Below, in pieces: positions 1-8,801 of a stretch of DNA of 64,000 bases (position 1 is the first letter of the stretch; each line of letters begins with the position of its first letter). The position numbers were made by a program, and so were the translations under genes. Location: contig JAICTZ010000011.1 of the NCBI GenBank assembly GCA_025936115.1, forward strand, positions 124,001-188,000. The letters are read 5' to 3'. The stretch comes from Polyangiaceae bacterium. Lineage in GTDB: Bacteria; Myxococcota_A; Polyangia; Polyangiales; Polyangiaceae. Under the pieces are notes generated by a model. That model made no database searches. It was not told the origin of the DNA and saw nothing but the letters and a program-made list of their open reading frames with translations.

Positions 1-456
1 AAGCTGCATCGGATCGGCGCCTTTGCCCTTCAGCGTGTAGCGATACACCTCACCGATCGGCGTCGCCATCGGACCGAGCGAGGGATGCACGCCTTCAGGG
101 AGCTCGGCGTCGGCCATGCGCTCGACCGTTTGCTGGCGCACGGCGAGCGGATCGACGCCGTCCTCGAACGTGAGCGTCACGAAGGACAGCCCGAAGAGCG
201 AGATGCTGCGCAGGCGCGACAGACCGGGCGTGCCGTTCAGTGCGCGCTCGAGCGGCAGCGACACGCGTCGCTCCACTTCCTCGGTAGGCTGGCCCGGAAA
301 TATCGTGATGACCTGAACCTGGGTATCCGTGGGATCGGGAAAGGCCTCGATCGTGAGGTTCTTGAAGGCGTAGTAACCGAACGCTCCGAGGACAGTCGCG
401 AGCACGAACGCAAACAAGCGATTCGCGAGCGAAAATTGCAGCAGCTTCTCGAGCAT
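1..456 (-). CDS. czcA: Heavy-metal efflux RND pump, inner-membrane subunit (CzcA/CusA family), N-terminal part
   Basis: Only the first 152 codons lie in the window; the gene continues past the left edge. The product starts MLEKLLQFSLANR, followed by the first membrane helix (about residues 9-28) and the first periplasmic porter segment with VFPGQ-like IFPGQPTEEVE and a LPLERAL motif, all typical of the HME subfamily of RND pumps. These exchange protons for divalent or monovalent heavy metals and work with an adaptor and an outer-membrane channel, here encoded just upstream (czcB, czcC). The ATG lies 4 nt after the stop of the small ORF at 461-751, whose end carries an AAGGGG ribosome site. 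The metal cannot be read from this part of the protein. Confidence 0.9.
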   Translation of the reverse strand, partial: MLEKLLQFSLANRLFAFVLATVLGAFGYYAFKNLTIEAFPDPTDTQVQVITIFPGQPTEEVERRVSLPLERALNGTPGLSRLRSISLFGLSFVTLTFEDGVDPLAVRQQTVERMADAELPEGVHPSLGPMATPIGEVYRYTLKGKGADPMQL

Positions 457-460
457 GGAC

Positions 461-751
461 CTACGCTTGCCCCTTTGCGGTCAGGCCGTCGCGGATGACG
501 AACGCACGAGCGGTCTCGTCGAACGTGAGCGCAATCCGTAGGACGTCGACAGAACGGACAGCGCAGCAAAGCTCCGCCCGAAACGACCTCGAAGTCTTGG
601 CAGACCAGATCACGATCGTCGCGAGTCGCCCCACGCCCCACGACAAACCGGCGAGCCCGGCGTGGCCTGGCCCAAGCTCGCGATCGACGCCATCACGCAG
701 GCGCTCGATCCGACCCAAGGACCTTTCAACAGAAACGACGTCGCGAGTCAT
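461..751 (-). CDS. Small hypothetical protein inside the czc efflux operon
   Basis: A 96-codon frame fills the gap between czcB and czcA. It begins 16 nt after the czcB stop behind a GAGGACG ribosome site and ends 4 nt before the czcA ATG, spacing expected of a translated operon member. I do not recognise the product. Residues about 30-50 are hydrophobic enough for one membrane pass, and the C-terminal part (ALTFDETARAFVIRDG) looks protein-like. Its middle coincides with the dispersed DNA repeat at 591-663, so either the gene has absorbed a repeat in frame or the frame is open by chance. An untranslated spacer is the alternative. Confidence 0.45.
   Translation of the reverse strand: MTRDVVSVERSLGRIERLRDGVDRELGPGHAGLAGLSWGVGRLATIVIWSAKTSRSFRAELCCAVRSVDVLRIALTFDETARAFVIRDGLTAKGQA
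591..663 (+). repeat. Dispersed palindromic repeat, copy A
   Basis: This 73-bp stretch matches copy B (16670-16742) closely, and the arms of copy C (37931-38215) more loosely. Shared blocks are GAAGTCTTGG, AGATCACGATCGTC and ACCGGCGAGCCCGGCG, in the same order and at nearly the same spacing. The last block is a degenerate inverted repeat that could fold. It lies within the small ORF between czcB and czcA. Confidence 0.65.
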
Positions 752-767
752 GCCACACGTCCTCAGT

Positions 768-1955
768 TCATGTGGACAAATCAATTTGATTATCCAGCAG
801 CACGGCGCCCTGCTCGACGACCGTCTCGCCGGCTTTGAGCCCCTGCAGCACCGTGACGCGCCCGTCACGCTCCGCGCCGGCGACGATGTTGCGCTTGACG
901 AAATGCCCCGGGCTCTCGAGCACGTACGCGTATTGCTTCGGTCCGTCCGAGACGACCGCCGACGCCGCCATTTCGACCGTGCCCGACGTGGGTTCGGTGA
1001 GAAAGCGCACCTCGGCGAACATGTTGGGTCGCATGCGAAGGTCCGGGTTTTGAAGCTTCACGCGCACCGACACCGTGTGCCGCTCCGGGTCGACCACCGA
1101 TGAAACCCGCTCGACGGGCGCGTCGAGCGAAAAGCCGGGCAAAGACGGGCTCGTCACGCGCGCCTTGGTGCCGGTCACGACACCGTTCGCGTCCGCTTCG
1201 AACAGATCCGCCATCACCCAGACCATGTCGAGCTCGGCGACGCTCACGAGGCTGTCGTCGGTCGTCACCTGCTGCCCGGGCAGCACGTTCTTTTCGATGA
1301 TGACGCCGTCGCGCGGCGCGACGACGGTGAACTCGTTTTCGCCGCGCGTCGAAACCTTGAGTGACGAGAGCTTCATCTGCGCGAGCCTGAGCGCGAGCTC
1401 CGCCTGCTTTGCTTGCTGATCGCTCTCGAGCTCGTCCTTGGCCGGCAGCGCGCGCGCATCGACCATCGCTTTGACGCGTTCGTACGCGGCGCGGGCGACC
1501 TGCAGATCGACGGCAGCCTTCTGCTGCTCGGCACGGAGCGCGGCGATGTCGGGGCTCGCGACGGCGAAGAGCGGCGCGCCCGCCTTCACGCTCTGCCCGA
1601 GCTCGACCGATACCGTCGTGACGCGGCCCGCGAGCGGCGAGCCGACACGCGACGCGACCGCTTCGTCGACACGAAAGCGCGCCGGAAACGCCTCGGTCCA
1701 GCGCTCGCCGGGCGGCGCCACCTTGCCGAGCTTGATGGCCTTCCACTGCGGCGCGCCGCTTTCGAGCGTGATGCCGTTCTTGTCGACGTGCATGCCCGCG
1801 GGCGGCGCCGGTTCGTCGGGGACGCGACGGTGGAACATCAACGCTCCCACCACGGCCACGACACTGACGACGCACGCGGCGACGAGACCGGGCAGGCGCT
1901 GTCGCCGGTCGGCGCGTGTCAGTGAAACGGAGCGAGACGAGGCGGGAATGGTCAT
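768..1955 (-). CDS. czcB: RND efflux periplasmic adaptor subunit (CzcB/CusB family)
   Basis: This 395-residue protein is the membrane-fusion subunit that bridges the CzcA pump and the CzcC outer-membrane channel. It has a basic N-terminus, one membrane helix (about residues 22-42), then a split biotinyl-lipoyl domain (SPLAGRVTTVSVELGQ ... VAPRDGVIIEKNVLPGQ) around a coiled-coil hairpin rich in Ala, Glu and Lys (about 140-200), followed by beta-barrel and membrane-proximal domains. The length is normal for the family. Its start overlaps the czcC stop by 4 nt (ATGA), so the two are translationally coupled. No His/Met-rich metal-binding tail is seen. Confidence 0.93.
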   Translation of the reverse strand: MTIPASSRSVSLTRADRRQRLPGLVAACVVSVVAVVGALMFHRRVPDEPAPPAGMHVDKNGITLESGAPQWKAIKLGKVAPPGERWTEAFPARFRVDEAVASRVGSPLAGRVTTVSVELGQSVKAGAPLFAVASPDIAALRAEQQKAAVDLQVARAAYERVKAMVDARALPAKDELESDQQAKQAELALRLAQMKLSSLKVSTRGENEFTVVAPRDGVIIEKNVLPGQQVTTDDSLVSVAELDMVWVMADLFEADANGVVTGTKARVTSPSLPGFSLDAPVERVSSVVDPERHTVSVRVKLQNPDLRMRPNMFAEVRFLTEPTSGTVEMAASAVVSDGPKQYAYVLESPGHFVKRNIVAGAERDGRVTVLQGLKAGETVVEQGAVLLDNQIDLST

Positions 1956-3307
1956 GGTTTGCCTTGAGGAGCCGTGGGATTCAGACCGAGCACACGATTG
2001 AGCTCGTTCTCGATCTGGAAGAGCTCGAAGCGCTGATCGAGCCGCGTGAGCGAAAGGGCGATGTGTGTACGTCGCGAAAGGAGGAAATCGGTGAGGCTCA
2101 CGCCGCCCTCGTGGAACGCGCGTTCCGCGGAGCTGAGCACGCCGCTCGAGCGCGGCAGCGTGTCGCGCTCGAGGACGTCGATGTTCTTTTCGAGCGCTGC
2201 CTTGCGGCTCAAGAGGCCCCGCACGTCGGCGCGTGCTTCCTCGAGCATCGACTCCTTCTCGGCGGCCATCTCGAGCGCGTGCTCTTTGGCGCGCGTCGCG
2301 TCGTGCTGGCCGTGATCGAAGACGGGCAGCGGCAGCGCCAAGCTGACGCCGAGCGTGTGCCCGATGTCGCCCGCGGCGATGAAGCGGTCGTAGACGTAAC
2401 CGACACGCAGCGTCACGTCGGGGATCGCGCGGTTCGCGGCGAGCCGCGCGTCGCGCTCCGAGGCCGATGCTTCGAGCCCGAGCGAGCGCACGTCAGGCCG
2501 AGCTTCGAGTCGCTCTTCGGCGCGCGCGGCGTCGGCGGACGCTCCGGTGAGATCGTCTTCGCTCGTGTTCGTGAGGTCGCACTCGGCGGCGAGCGCGGCG
2601 GCGCAGTCGGCTTGCGCCGCTGCGTATTCGGCCTGATCACGCGCGAAATCGGCGCGCAGATTGGCCAAATCCAAGAGCAGCCGGTCGTAGTCCATGCCGC
2701 TCAGCGCCTTCTGCTCGAGTCGGGTGCGCTCGAGCGTGGCGGCGCGCTCGGCGTCGGCGAGCGACTCGGCGAGGATGTTGACGCGCAAGCCGAGGTGCAC
2801 CGCGCGGCCGAGCGCGTCACGCGCGACGGTGATGCGATCGGAGAGAGTGGCGGCCGTGTCGAACTCTGCAGCACGCTCGCGGAGCGCCGCGGCCTCGCCG
2901 CGCGGTCCACGTTTGCCGAGCTCGAACGTCTCGCTCAGGCCCACGCCGACGATGGCGGCGTCGCTGAAAGTCTGGCCGTGCGCCTCACTCAGCGGGATGT
3001 TCGAGAGCGACGTATCGAGGACGGGATTTTGAAGCAGCCTCGCGCCACGAGTCTGGGCGCGAGCTTGCCGTTCACGCGCTCGTGAGGCGCGCAGATCCGG
3101 GTGGTGCTCGCGCAGCCAGCTGGAGAGTCCCGCCGCATCGCGTAAGAGTCGGTGAGCAGGTGCGCCCTGTCCTTGCGGCTCTCCAGCGTCGGCCGCAGCG
3201 AAGACTCGACCCGGCGCCGCGACGAGCAGCGCCAGCGATAGCCCGAGCGCGCCGACACGACGGCCCTTCCGCTCGGCGGTGCGTGAACAAAACATTTCGC
3301 CCGCCAC
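1952..3307 (-). CDS. czcC: Outer-membrane efflux channel of the TolC family (CzcC-like)
   Basis: The protein (451 residues) has a signal peptide with a hydrophobic core (LGLSLALLVAAPGRVFA) and a likely cut after AFA/AAA. The mature part has two outer-efflux-protein repeats, each with long alpha-helical stretches (RARERQARAQTRGARLLQNPVLD at the first repeat start, split here only by context) and the beta-strand pattern of TolC-type trimeric channels. It is the first gene of the efflux operon. A start at the internal Met5 is also possible and would shorten the protein by only four residues. The gene faces away from the decayed phoB at 3514, so the 3308-3513 gap should hold its promoter. Confidence 0.9.
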   Translation of the reverse strand: MAGEMFCSRTAERKGRRVGALGLSLALLVAAPGRVFAAADAGEPQGQGAPAHRLLRDAAGLSSWLREHHPDLRASRARERQARAQTRGARLLQNPVLDTSLSNIPLSEAHGQTFSDAAIVGVGLSETFELGKRGPRGEAAALRERAAEFDTAATLSDRITVARDALGRAVHLGLRVNILAESLADAERAATLERTRLEQKALSGMDYDRLLLDLANLRADFARDQAEYAAAQADCAAALAAECDLTNTSEDDLTGASADAARAEERLEARPDVRSLGLEASASERDARLAANRAIPDVTLRVGYVYDRFIAAGDIGHTLGVSLALPLPVFDHGQHDATRAKEHALEMAAEKESMLEEARADVRGLLSRKAALEKNIDVLERDTLPRSSGVLSSAERAFHEGGVSLTDFLLSRRTHIALSLTRLDQRFELFQIENELNRVLGLNPTAPQGKP

Positions 3308-3470
3308 GAAGCAGATGCCGTGCCAATAGGCTGATCTGAATGAATACGGGGGCTTGCAAAATTGAGCGGCATCGCCGAATGAACAAAACTTGAAGGCGTC
3401 GTGAAGGTTTCTTCAAGTGCTCCAAAGTGCGTCGAGACCGCGTCACCACCCGAACTCATTGGCACCCACT

Positions 3471-3487
3471 CGTCACTCAGGGGTCAC
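3471..3487 (+). promoter_or_regulatory. Pho-box-like direct repeat upstream of the decayed phoB
   Basis: CGTCAC and GGTCAC occur 11 bp apart, the spacing at which PhoB monomers bind tandem half-sites. A further CGTCAC lies at about 3441. The arrangement mirrors the site before the intact phoB (3982-3998), suggesting that the promoter was duplicated together with the gene. Binding is inferred. Confidence 0.4.
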
Positions 3488-3513
3488 ACCGGCACGTTAT
3501 CGCCTCCGGCCGG

Positions 3514-3928
3514 ATGGCTCGCATTCTCGTCATCGAGGACGAAGCCGACATTCGGCGAGTGCTCGATGACAAGCTCGTGGCTGCAGGTCACGAGGTCATC
3601 CCAGCCGCGCGCGGACAGGACGGGCTCAGGCTCGCTCGCGAGCAGCGGCCGGATCGACCGCGTCGTCGGCTTCGAGCTCGGCGCGGACGACTACGTGACC
3701 AAGCCGTTCAGCGTGCGCGAGCTCGTGCTCCGCATCGGCGCGACGTTGCGCCGAAACGAGGGTCGCGCACGGGAATCCACGGTCGTGGACTTCCGCAGCC
3801 TGCGCATCGATCGTGACGCGCATCGCGTCTGGGTCGAAGACCAGGAGATCGGGACGGCGCGCGATTACATCGAGACCGTTCGCGGCGTCGGTTACCGCTT
3901 TGCGGAAAACGCCTCAGGGCGCTTTTAG
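3514..3928 (+). pseudogene. Decayed duplicate of phoB (OmpR/PhoB-type response regulator)
   Basis: The sequence from ATG 3514 encodes a receiver start ([19 protein letters not shown]) very like the intact PhoB at 4022. After LAREQRPD it jumps directly to [19 protein letters not shown] in another frame, so about 42 codons holding the phosphorylatable Asp are missing and a frameshift was created. The two break points share GATC in the intact gene, fitting a microhomology deletion. A second, in-frame gap removes about 50 codons of the winged-helix domain, joining VEDQEIG to [15 protein letters not shown]. No functional regulator can be made. It stands tandem to, and in the same orientation as, its intact relative. 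Confidence 0.88.
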
Positions 3929-3981
3929 CGAAGGGGTTCTGCGCCGTTCGGAGCGATTACGTAGCGATCGGGACAGGGGAA

Positions 3982-3998
3982 TGTCACACTGGCGTCAC
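3982..3998 (+). promoter_or_regulatory. Pho-box-like direct repeat upstream of phoB
   Basis: TGTCAC (3982-3987) and CGTCAC (3993-3998) are 11 bp apart, matching the tandem half-site layout of PhoB boxes. It ends 23 bp before the phoB ATG, so it would overlap or adjoin the core promoter and support autoregulation of phoBR-pst. Inferred from pattern only. Confidence 0.5.
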
Positions 3999-4021
3999 AT
4001 TCCGGGGATAATTGAGCGGCG

Positions 4022-4726
4022 ATGACCCGAATCCTAGTCGTCGAAGACGAGCCGGACCTGCAGAGAGTCCTCGATTACAACCTCAGGCAAGGCGGCCACG
4101 AAGTCAGCGTGACGCGCCTCGGCCTGGAAGGCATCAAGCTTGCCCGTGAGCAGCGGCCCGATCTCGTCTTGCTCGACTTGATGCTCCCCGACATGCCAGG
4201 CACCGAGGTCTGTAAGCAGCTCAAGGAACACCCCGCGACGCGCGGCACCCCAGTCATCATGCTGACCGCCAAAGGCGAGGAGATCGACCGTGTCGTCGGC
4301 TTCGAGCTCGGCGCCGACGACTACGTCGTCAAGCCGTTCAGCGTGCGCGAGCTGCTCCTCCGCATTCAAGCGATCTTACGGCGTGGCCGGCCCGAAGACG
4401 ACGAGCTCGAGCCCATGGTCGAGTTCGGGCGACTCAAGATCGATCGCGGCGCACATCGCATTTGGGTGGAGGGCGTCGAGATCGAGCTCACCGCGCTCGA
4501 GTTCAAGCTGCTCGTCACGCTCTACGACAGGCGCAACCGCGTGCAGACGCGGAGCGCCCTCCTCGACGACGTGTGGGGTATCCAGGCGGATATCACGACT
4601 CGAACCGTGGACACGCACGTGAAGCGCCTGCGCGAAAAGCTCGAAGCGGCGCGTGATTACGTCGAGACGGTACGTGGCGTGGGTTATCGCTTCGTCGCCA
4701 CGCCCGAAGAGGCGGCAACGGCTTGA
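4022..4726 (+). CDS. phoB: Phosphate regulon response regulator PhoB
   Basis: A complete OmpR/PhoB-family regulator of 234 residues. The receiver domain has the acidic pocket (Glu8-Asp9), phospho-acceptor Asp52 in LVLLDLMLPD, Thr82 and Lys104 in VVKPFS. The C-terminal winged helix (about 130-228) ends in TRTVDTHVKRLREKL and [10 protein letters not shown]. It is followed immediately by phoR and pstCAB, which identifies it as the phosphate-starvation regulator rather than another OmpR-type protein. The ATG is preceded by a Pho-box-like repeat at 3982-3998. Its stop overlaps the phoR TTG start by 4 nt. Confidence 0.95.
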   Translation: MTRILVVEDEPDLQRVLDYNLRQGGHEVSVTRLGLEGIKLAREQRPDLVLLDLMLPDMPGTEVCKQLKEHPATRGTPVIMLTAKGEEIDRVVGFELGADDYVVKPFSVRELLLRIQAILRRGRPEDDELEPMVEFGRLKIDRGAHRIWVEGVEIELTALEFKLLVTLYDRRNRVQTRSALLDDVWGIQADITTRTVDTHVKRLREKLEAARDYVETVRGVGYRFVATPEEAATA

Positions 4727-6093
4727 CCAGCATCCGGGCAAAGCTTTTTTCAGCAGCGCTCGGCCTGATCACGGCGGCGGTCGCCGTCCTCTACGTCATC
4801 GCGCCGGCGCAGCGCTCGGCGCTGCCGCTCGCTGCGCTCTTGGCCATCGGCATCGCGCTCGCCACGGCGGGCATGGCGGCGCGTTTGGTGGCGCGCGCCG
4901 CTTCCGACCTCACGCAAGTGGCGCGCGGCATCGCGGCGGGCAACCTCGAGATTCGCTCGCAGTCGCACGCCGAGGGGGAGCTCGGTGACCTTGGACGAGC
5001 CCTCGACCGCGTCGCCGAAGAGCTCGCGACGACGCTCACCGAGCTCACCTTCGAGCGCGACCGTCTGCGCGGTGTCCTGACGGGCATGGAAGAGGGCGTG
5101 CTCCTGCTCGACGAGCGCGGGCACATCGGGCTCATCAACGCCGCGCTGCGCGAGATGCTCCTGCTCGGCAACGACGCCGTGGGCCGCACGCAGCTCGAGG
5201 CGATTCGCCATGCCGACTTGAAGGAGCTCATCGATCAGGCGCGCGAGGGCGCCGAACCCGTCACGGGCGAGATCGAAACCGGCGGACTCAAGCCCCGGCG
5301 CCTGCTCGTGCGCGCGGCGCAGCTGCCCGGCAACGAAGAGCAGATTTTCGCCGTGTTCGTCGACGTGACCGACGTGCGAAAGCTCGAGTCCATGCGCCGC
5401 GACTTCGTGGCGAACGTCTCGCACGAGCTGCGTACGCCCGTGACGGCCATCCGTTCGGCCGCGGAAACTCTGCAAACGACGCCGCCGACCGACCCCGAGA
5501 CGGAAGCGATGTTCATCGGCATCGTCGCGCGCAACGCCGAGAGGCTCCACGACTTGGTCGAGGATTTGTTGGATTTGTCGCGCATCGAATCGCAGAAGTT
5601 GAAGCTTGCGCCGGAGCCGCTCGAGACGCGCGCCGTGTTCGAGCAAGTCGCGAGCCTCTTCCGCGAGCGCGCCGATCGCAAGCACGTGACGCTCGTGTAC
5701 GAGGCGCCCCCGGGTCTGCGCGTGCTCGCCGACCGGCGCGCGCTCGAGCACGTGCTCACGAACCTCGTCGACAACGCCGTCAAGTACTGCGGCGAGCACA
5801 CGCGCGTCGTGCTCCGCAGCGAAGCGCGCGATAAAGAGGTCTGCCTCAGCGTGCGAGACGAAGGGCCCGGCATCGAGGAGCGGCACCTGCCCCGCTTGTT
5901 CGAGCGCTTTTATCGCGTCGACGCCGGGCGCTCGCGTGAGCTCGGCGGCACGGGCCTCGGCCTCTCGATCGTGAAACACCTGACGGAGGCGATGGGTGGG
6001 ACCGTCGCGGTCACGAGCAAGCCGGGCGCCGGCACGACCTTCAGCGTCAGCTTGAAGAAAGCCGAGCCGCGGACGGCGCGGGCCGTCGCGTGA
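4723..6093 (+). CDS. phoR: Phosphate regulon sensor histidine kinase PhoR
   Basis: The 456-residue kinase has two N-terminal membrane helices (about residues 8-28 and 34-55) with almost no periplasmic loop, a HAMP-like linker, a PAS-like domain (about 113-215), the dimerisation/phospho-acceptor helix with His234 in NVSHELRTP, and a HATPase_c domain with NLVDNAVKY, DEGPGI and GTGLGLSI. It would phosphorylate PhoB when phosphate is low. The lack of a sensory periplasmic domain fits PhoR, which reads the state of the Pst transporter (usually via PhoU, absent here). The start is TTG inside the phoB stop (TTGA), and its own end overlaps the pstC GTG. Confidence 0.94.
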   Translation: MTSIRAKLFSAALGLITAAVAVLYVIAPAQRSALPLAALLAIGIALATAGMAARLVARAASDLTQVARGIAAGNLEIRSQSHAEGELGDLGRALDRVAEELATTLTELTFERDRLRGVLTGMEEGVLLLDERGHIGLINAALREMLLLGNDAVGRTQLEAIRHADLKELIDQAREGAEPVTGEIETGGLKPRRLLVRAAQLPGNEEQIFAVFVDVTDVRKLESMRRDFVANVSHELRTPVTAIRSAAETLQTTPPTDPETEAMFIGIVARNAERLHDLVEDLLDLSRIESQKLKLAPEPLETRAVFEQVASLFRERADRKHVTLVYEAPPGLRVLADRRALEHVLTNLVDNAVKYCGEHTRVVLRSEARDKEVCLSVRDEGPGIEERHLPRLFERFYRVDAGRSRELGGTGLGLSIVKHLTEAMGGTVAVTSKPGAGTTFSVSLKKAEPRTARAVA

Positions 6094-7055
6094 CGGCGCC
6101 GGCGCGGTCCGGCTCCTTGGACCTCGGTTACGGGAGCAAGCTGTCCGGCGACGCGGTGTTCAGCCGCGTCACCTGGGTTTTCGCGCTCGTCGTGATCGTG
6201 GGGCTCGGCGCGATGGCGTTCGAGATGGCGGGCGCTTCGGCGCCGACGCTGTCGGTGTTCGGGGTCGAGTTCGTGCTCGGGCGCGTGTGGGATCCGCTGC
6301 ACCGCGTGTTCGGGGCGCTGCCGTTCATCTACGGCACGCTCGTCTCGTCGTTGCTCGCGCTCGTCATCGCCGTGCCGATCTCGTTCGGCGTCGCGATTTA
6401 CCTGTCGGAGCTCGCGGCGTCGTGGCAGCGCGACGTGCTCGGCTTCTTGGTCGAGCTCCTCGCTGCCGTGCCGAGCGTCGTCTACGGCCTCTGGGGCGTG
6501 TTTGCGCTCGCGCCGTGGCTGCGCACGTCGGTCGAGCCAGCGCTCGCGAAGAGCCTCGGATTTTTACCGCTATTTCAAGGGCCGATTCAGGGTTTCGGCA
6601 TGCTCGCCGGCGGCGTCGTGCTCTCGATCATGATTTTGCCGACGATTTCGTCGGTGTCGCGCGAGGTGCTGCGCTCGGTGCCCTCGTCCTTGCGTGAGGG
6701 CGCGCTCGCGCTCGGCGCGACGCGTTCGGAGATGGTTCGGCTCGCCGTGCTGCCGTACGCGCGCTCCGGCCTGATGGGCGCCGTGCTGCTCGGCCTCGGC
6801 CGCGCGCTCGGCGAAACCATGGCCATCACGATGGTGATCGGCAATCGCCCCGAGATCAGCGCCTCTTTATTCGCGCCGTCCTACACGATGGCGAGCGTCA
6901 TCGCCAACGAGTTCACCGAGGCCACGGGCGAGCTCCACCTCGCGGCGCTCGCTGAGATCGGTCTCTTGCTCTTCGTCCTGACGATCGCGCTCAACGTCGT
7001 GGCGCGGCTGCTCGTCGGGCGCGTCGGGCGCGTCGCGGTCAGGGGGCGGCTGTGA
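6090..7055 (+). CDS. pstC: Phosphate ABC transporter permease PstC
   Basis: The 321-residue membrane protein has about six helices, the first at residues 27-47. It carries the PstC cytoplasmic loop EGALALGATRSEM, which contacts the ATPase, and the downstream RALGETMAITMVIGN motif typical of PstC. With PstA it forms the membrane channel of the high-affinity phosphate importer. The GTG start overlaps the phoR stop (GTGA), and its own stop overlaps the pstA start the same way. No binding protein gene (pstS) adjoins it, so PstS must be encoded elsewhere. Confidence 0.95.
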   Translation: MTAPARSGSLDLGYGSKLSGDAVFSRVTWVFALVVIVGLGAMAFEMAGASAPTLSVFGVEFVLGRVWDPLHRVFGALPFIYGTLVSSLLALVIAVPISFGVAIYLSELAASWQRDVLGFLVELLAAVPSVVYGLWGVFALAPWLRTSVEPALAKSLGFLPLFQGPIQGFGMLAGGVVLSIMILPTISSVSREVLRSVPSSLREGALALGATRSEMVRLAVLPYARSGLMGAVLLGLGRALGETMAITMVIGNRPEISASLFAPSYTMASVIANEFTEATGELHLAALAEIGLLLFVLTIALNVVARLLVGRVGRVAVRGRL

Positions 7056-7887
7056 AGGATCGCTTCTTCGTGCGCCTGTTCGTCGACCGCGCGCTGCGCG
7101 GCGCCTGCCTCCTTTCGACGGTGCTCGCGCTCGTGCCGCTCGCGAGCGTGCTTTGGTTCGTGGTCGTGCGGGGCGCGCACGGCCTTTCGCTGACGTTCTT
7201 CACTGGCTTGCCGAAGCCAGTCGGAGAGCCGGGCGGCGGGATGGCGCACGCCATCGTGGGCTCGCTCGAGATCGTGGGCATCGCCTGCGCCATGGGGATC
7301 CCGGCGGGCGTGCTCGCGGGTATTCACCTGGCAGAGTCGGAGGACACGCGCTTCGGCCGTTTCGTGCGCTTCTCCGCGGACGTGATGGCGGGCGTGCCGT
7401 CGATCGCCGTAGGTTTGTTCGTGTACGTGCTCGTCGTACGGCGAATGCAGGGCTTTTCGGCGCTGGCCGGCGCGATCGCCCTTGCCGTGCTCATGTTGCC
7501 GACCATCACGCGCGCGACGGAGGAGCTCTTGAGGCTCGTGCCGGAGTCGCTCAGGGAGGCGGCTCTGGGGCTCGGCGTGCCGAAATGGCGGGCGACTTTG
7601 CGCGTGATGCTGCGAACGGCCGCCCCGGGTATCGCGACGGGTATCATGTTGGCCGTGGCGCGAGCGATGGGCGAGAGTGCTCCGCTGCTCTTCACCTCGT
7701 TCAATAATCGCGGTTGGGCCTCGAGCCCCGCGGAGCCGACCGCGTCGTTGCCCGTGAACATCTACACCTACGCGGTGTCACCGTACGCGGACTGGCACGA
7801 GCAGGCATGGGCGGCGGCGCTCGTGCTCGTCACGCTCGTGCTCTGTCTGAACATCGCGGCACGCTGGCTCGTGCGGGGGCGGCTGCC

Positions 7888-7891
<4 letters not shown>
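7052..7891 (+). CDS. pstA: Phosphate ABC transporter permease PstA
   Basis: The second permease (279 residues) has membrane helices beginning about residues 13-35, the PstA signature [15 protein letters not shown] near the second helix, the coupling loop [18 protein letters not shown], and [13 protein letters not shown] near the C-terminus. It pairs with PstC. It starts with GTG overlapping the pstC stop by 4 nt and ends overlapping the GTG of pstB, so the whole set is probably made from one transcript with coupled translation. Confidence 0.95.
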
Positions 7892-8745
<854 letters not shown>

Positions 8746-8801
8746 GCGGCACATTTCGGGGTTGACGAGGGCTCGTCACTTCTAGAAAAGTGGGGGGCTT
8801 G

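Noticed and set aside
1916..3085. Plus-strand open frame of 389 codons across the czcC region
   Set aside because: It is antisense to czcC, Arg/Glu/Val-rich and without motifs; such frames are common opposite real genes in high-GC DNA.
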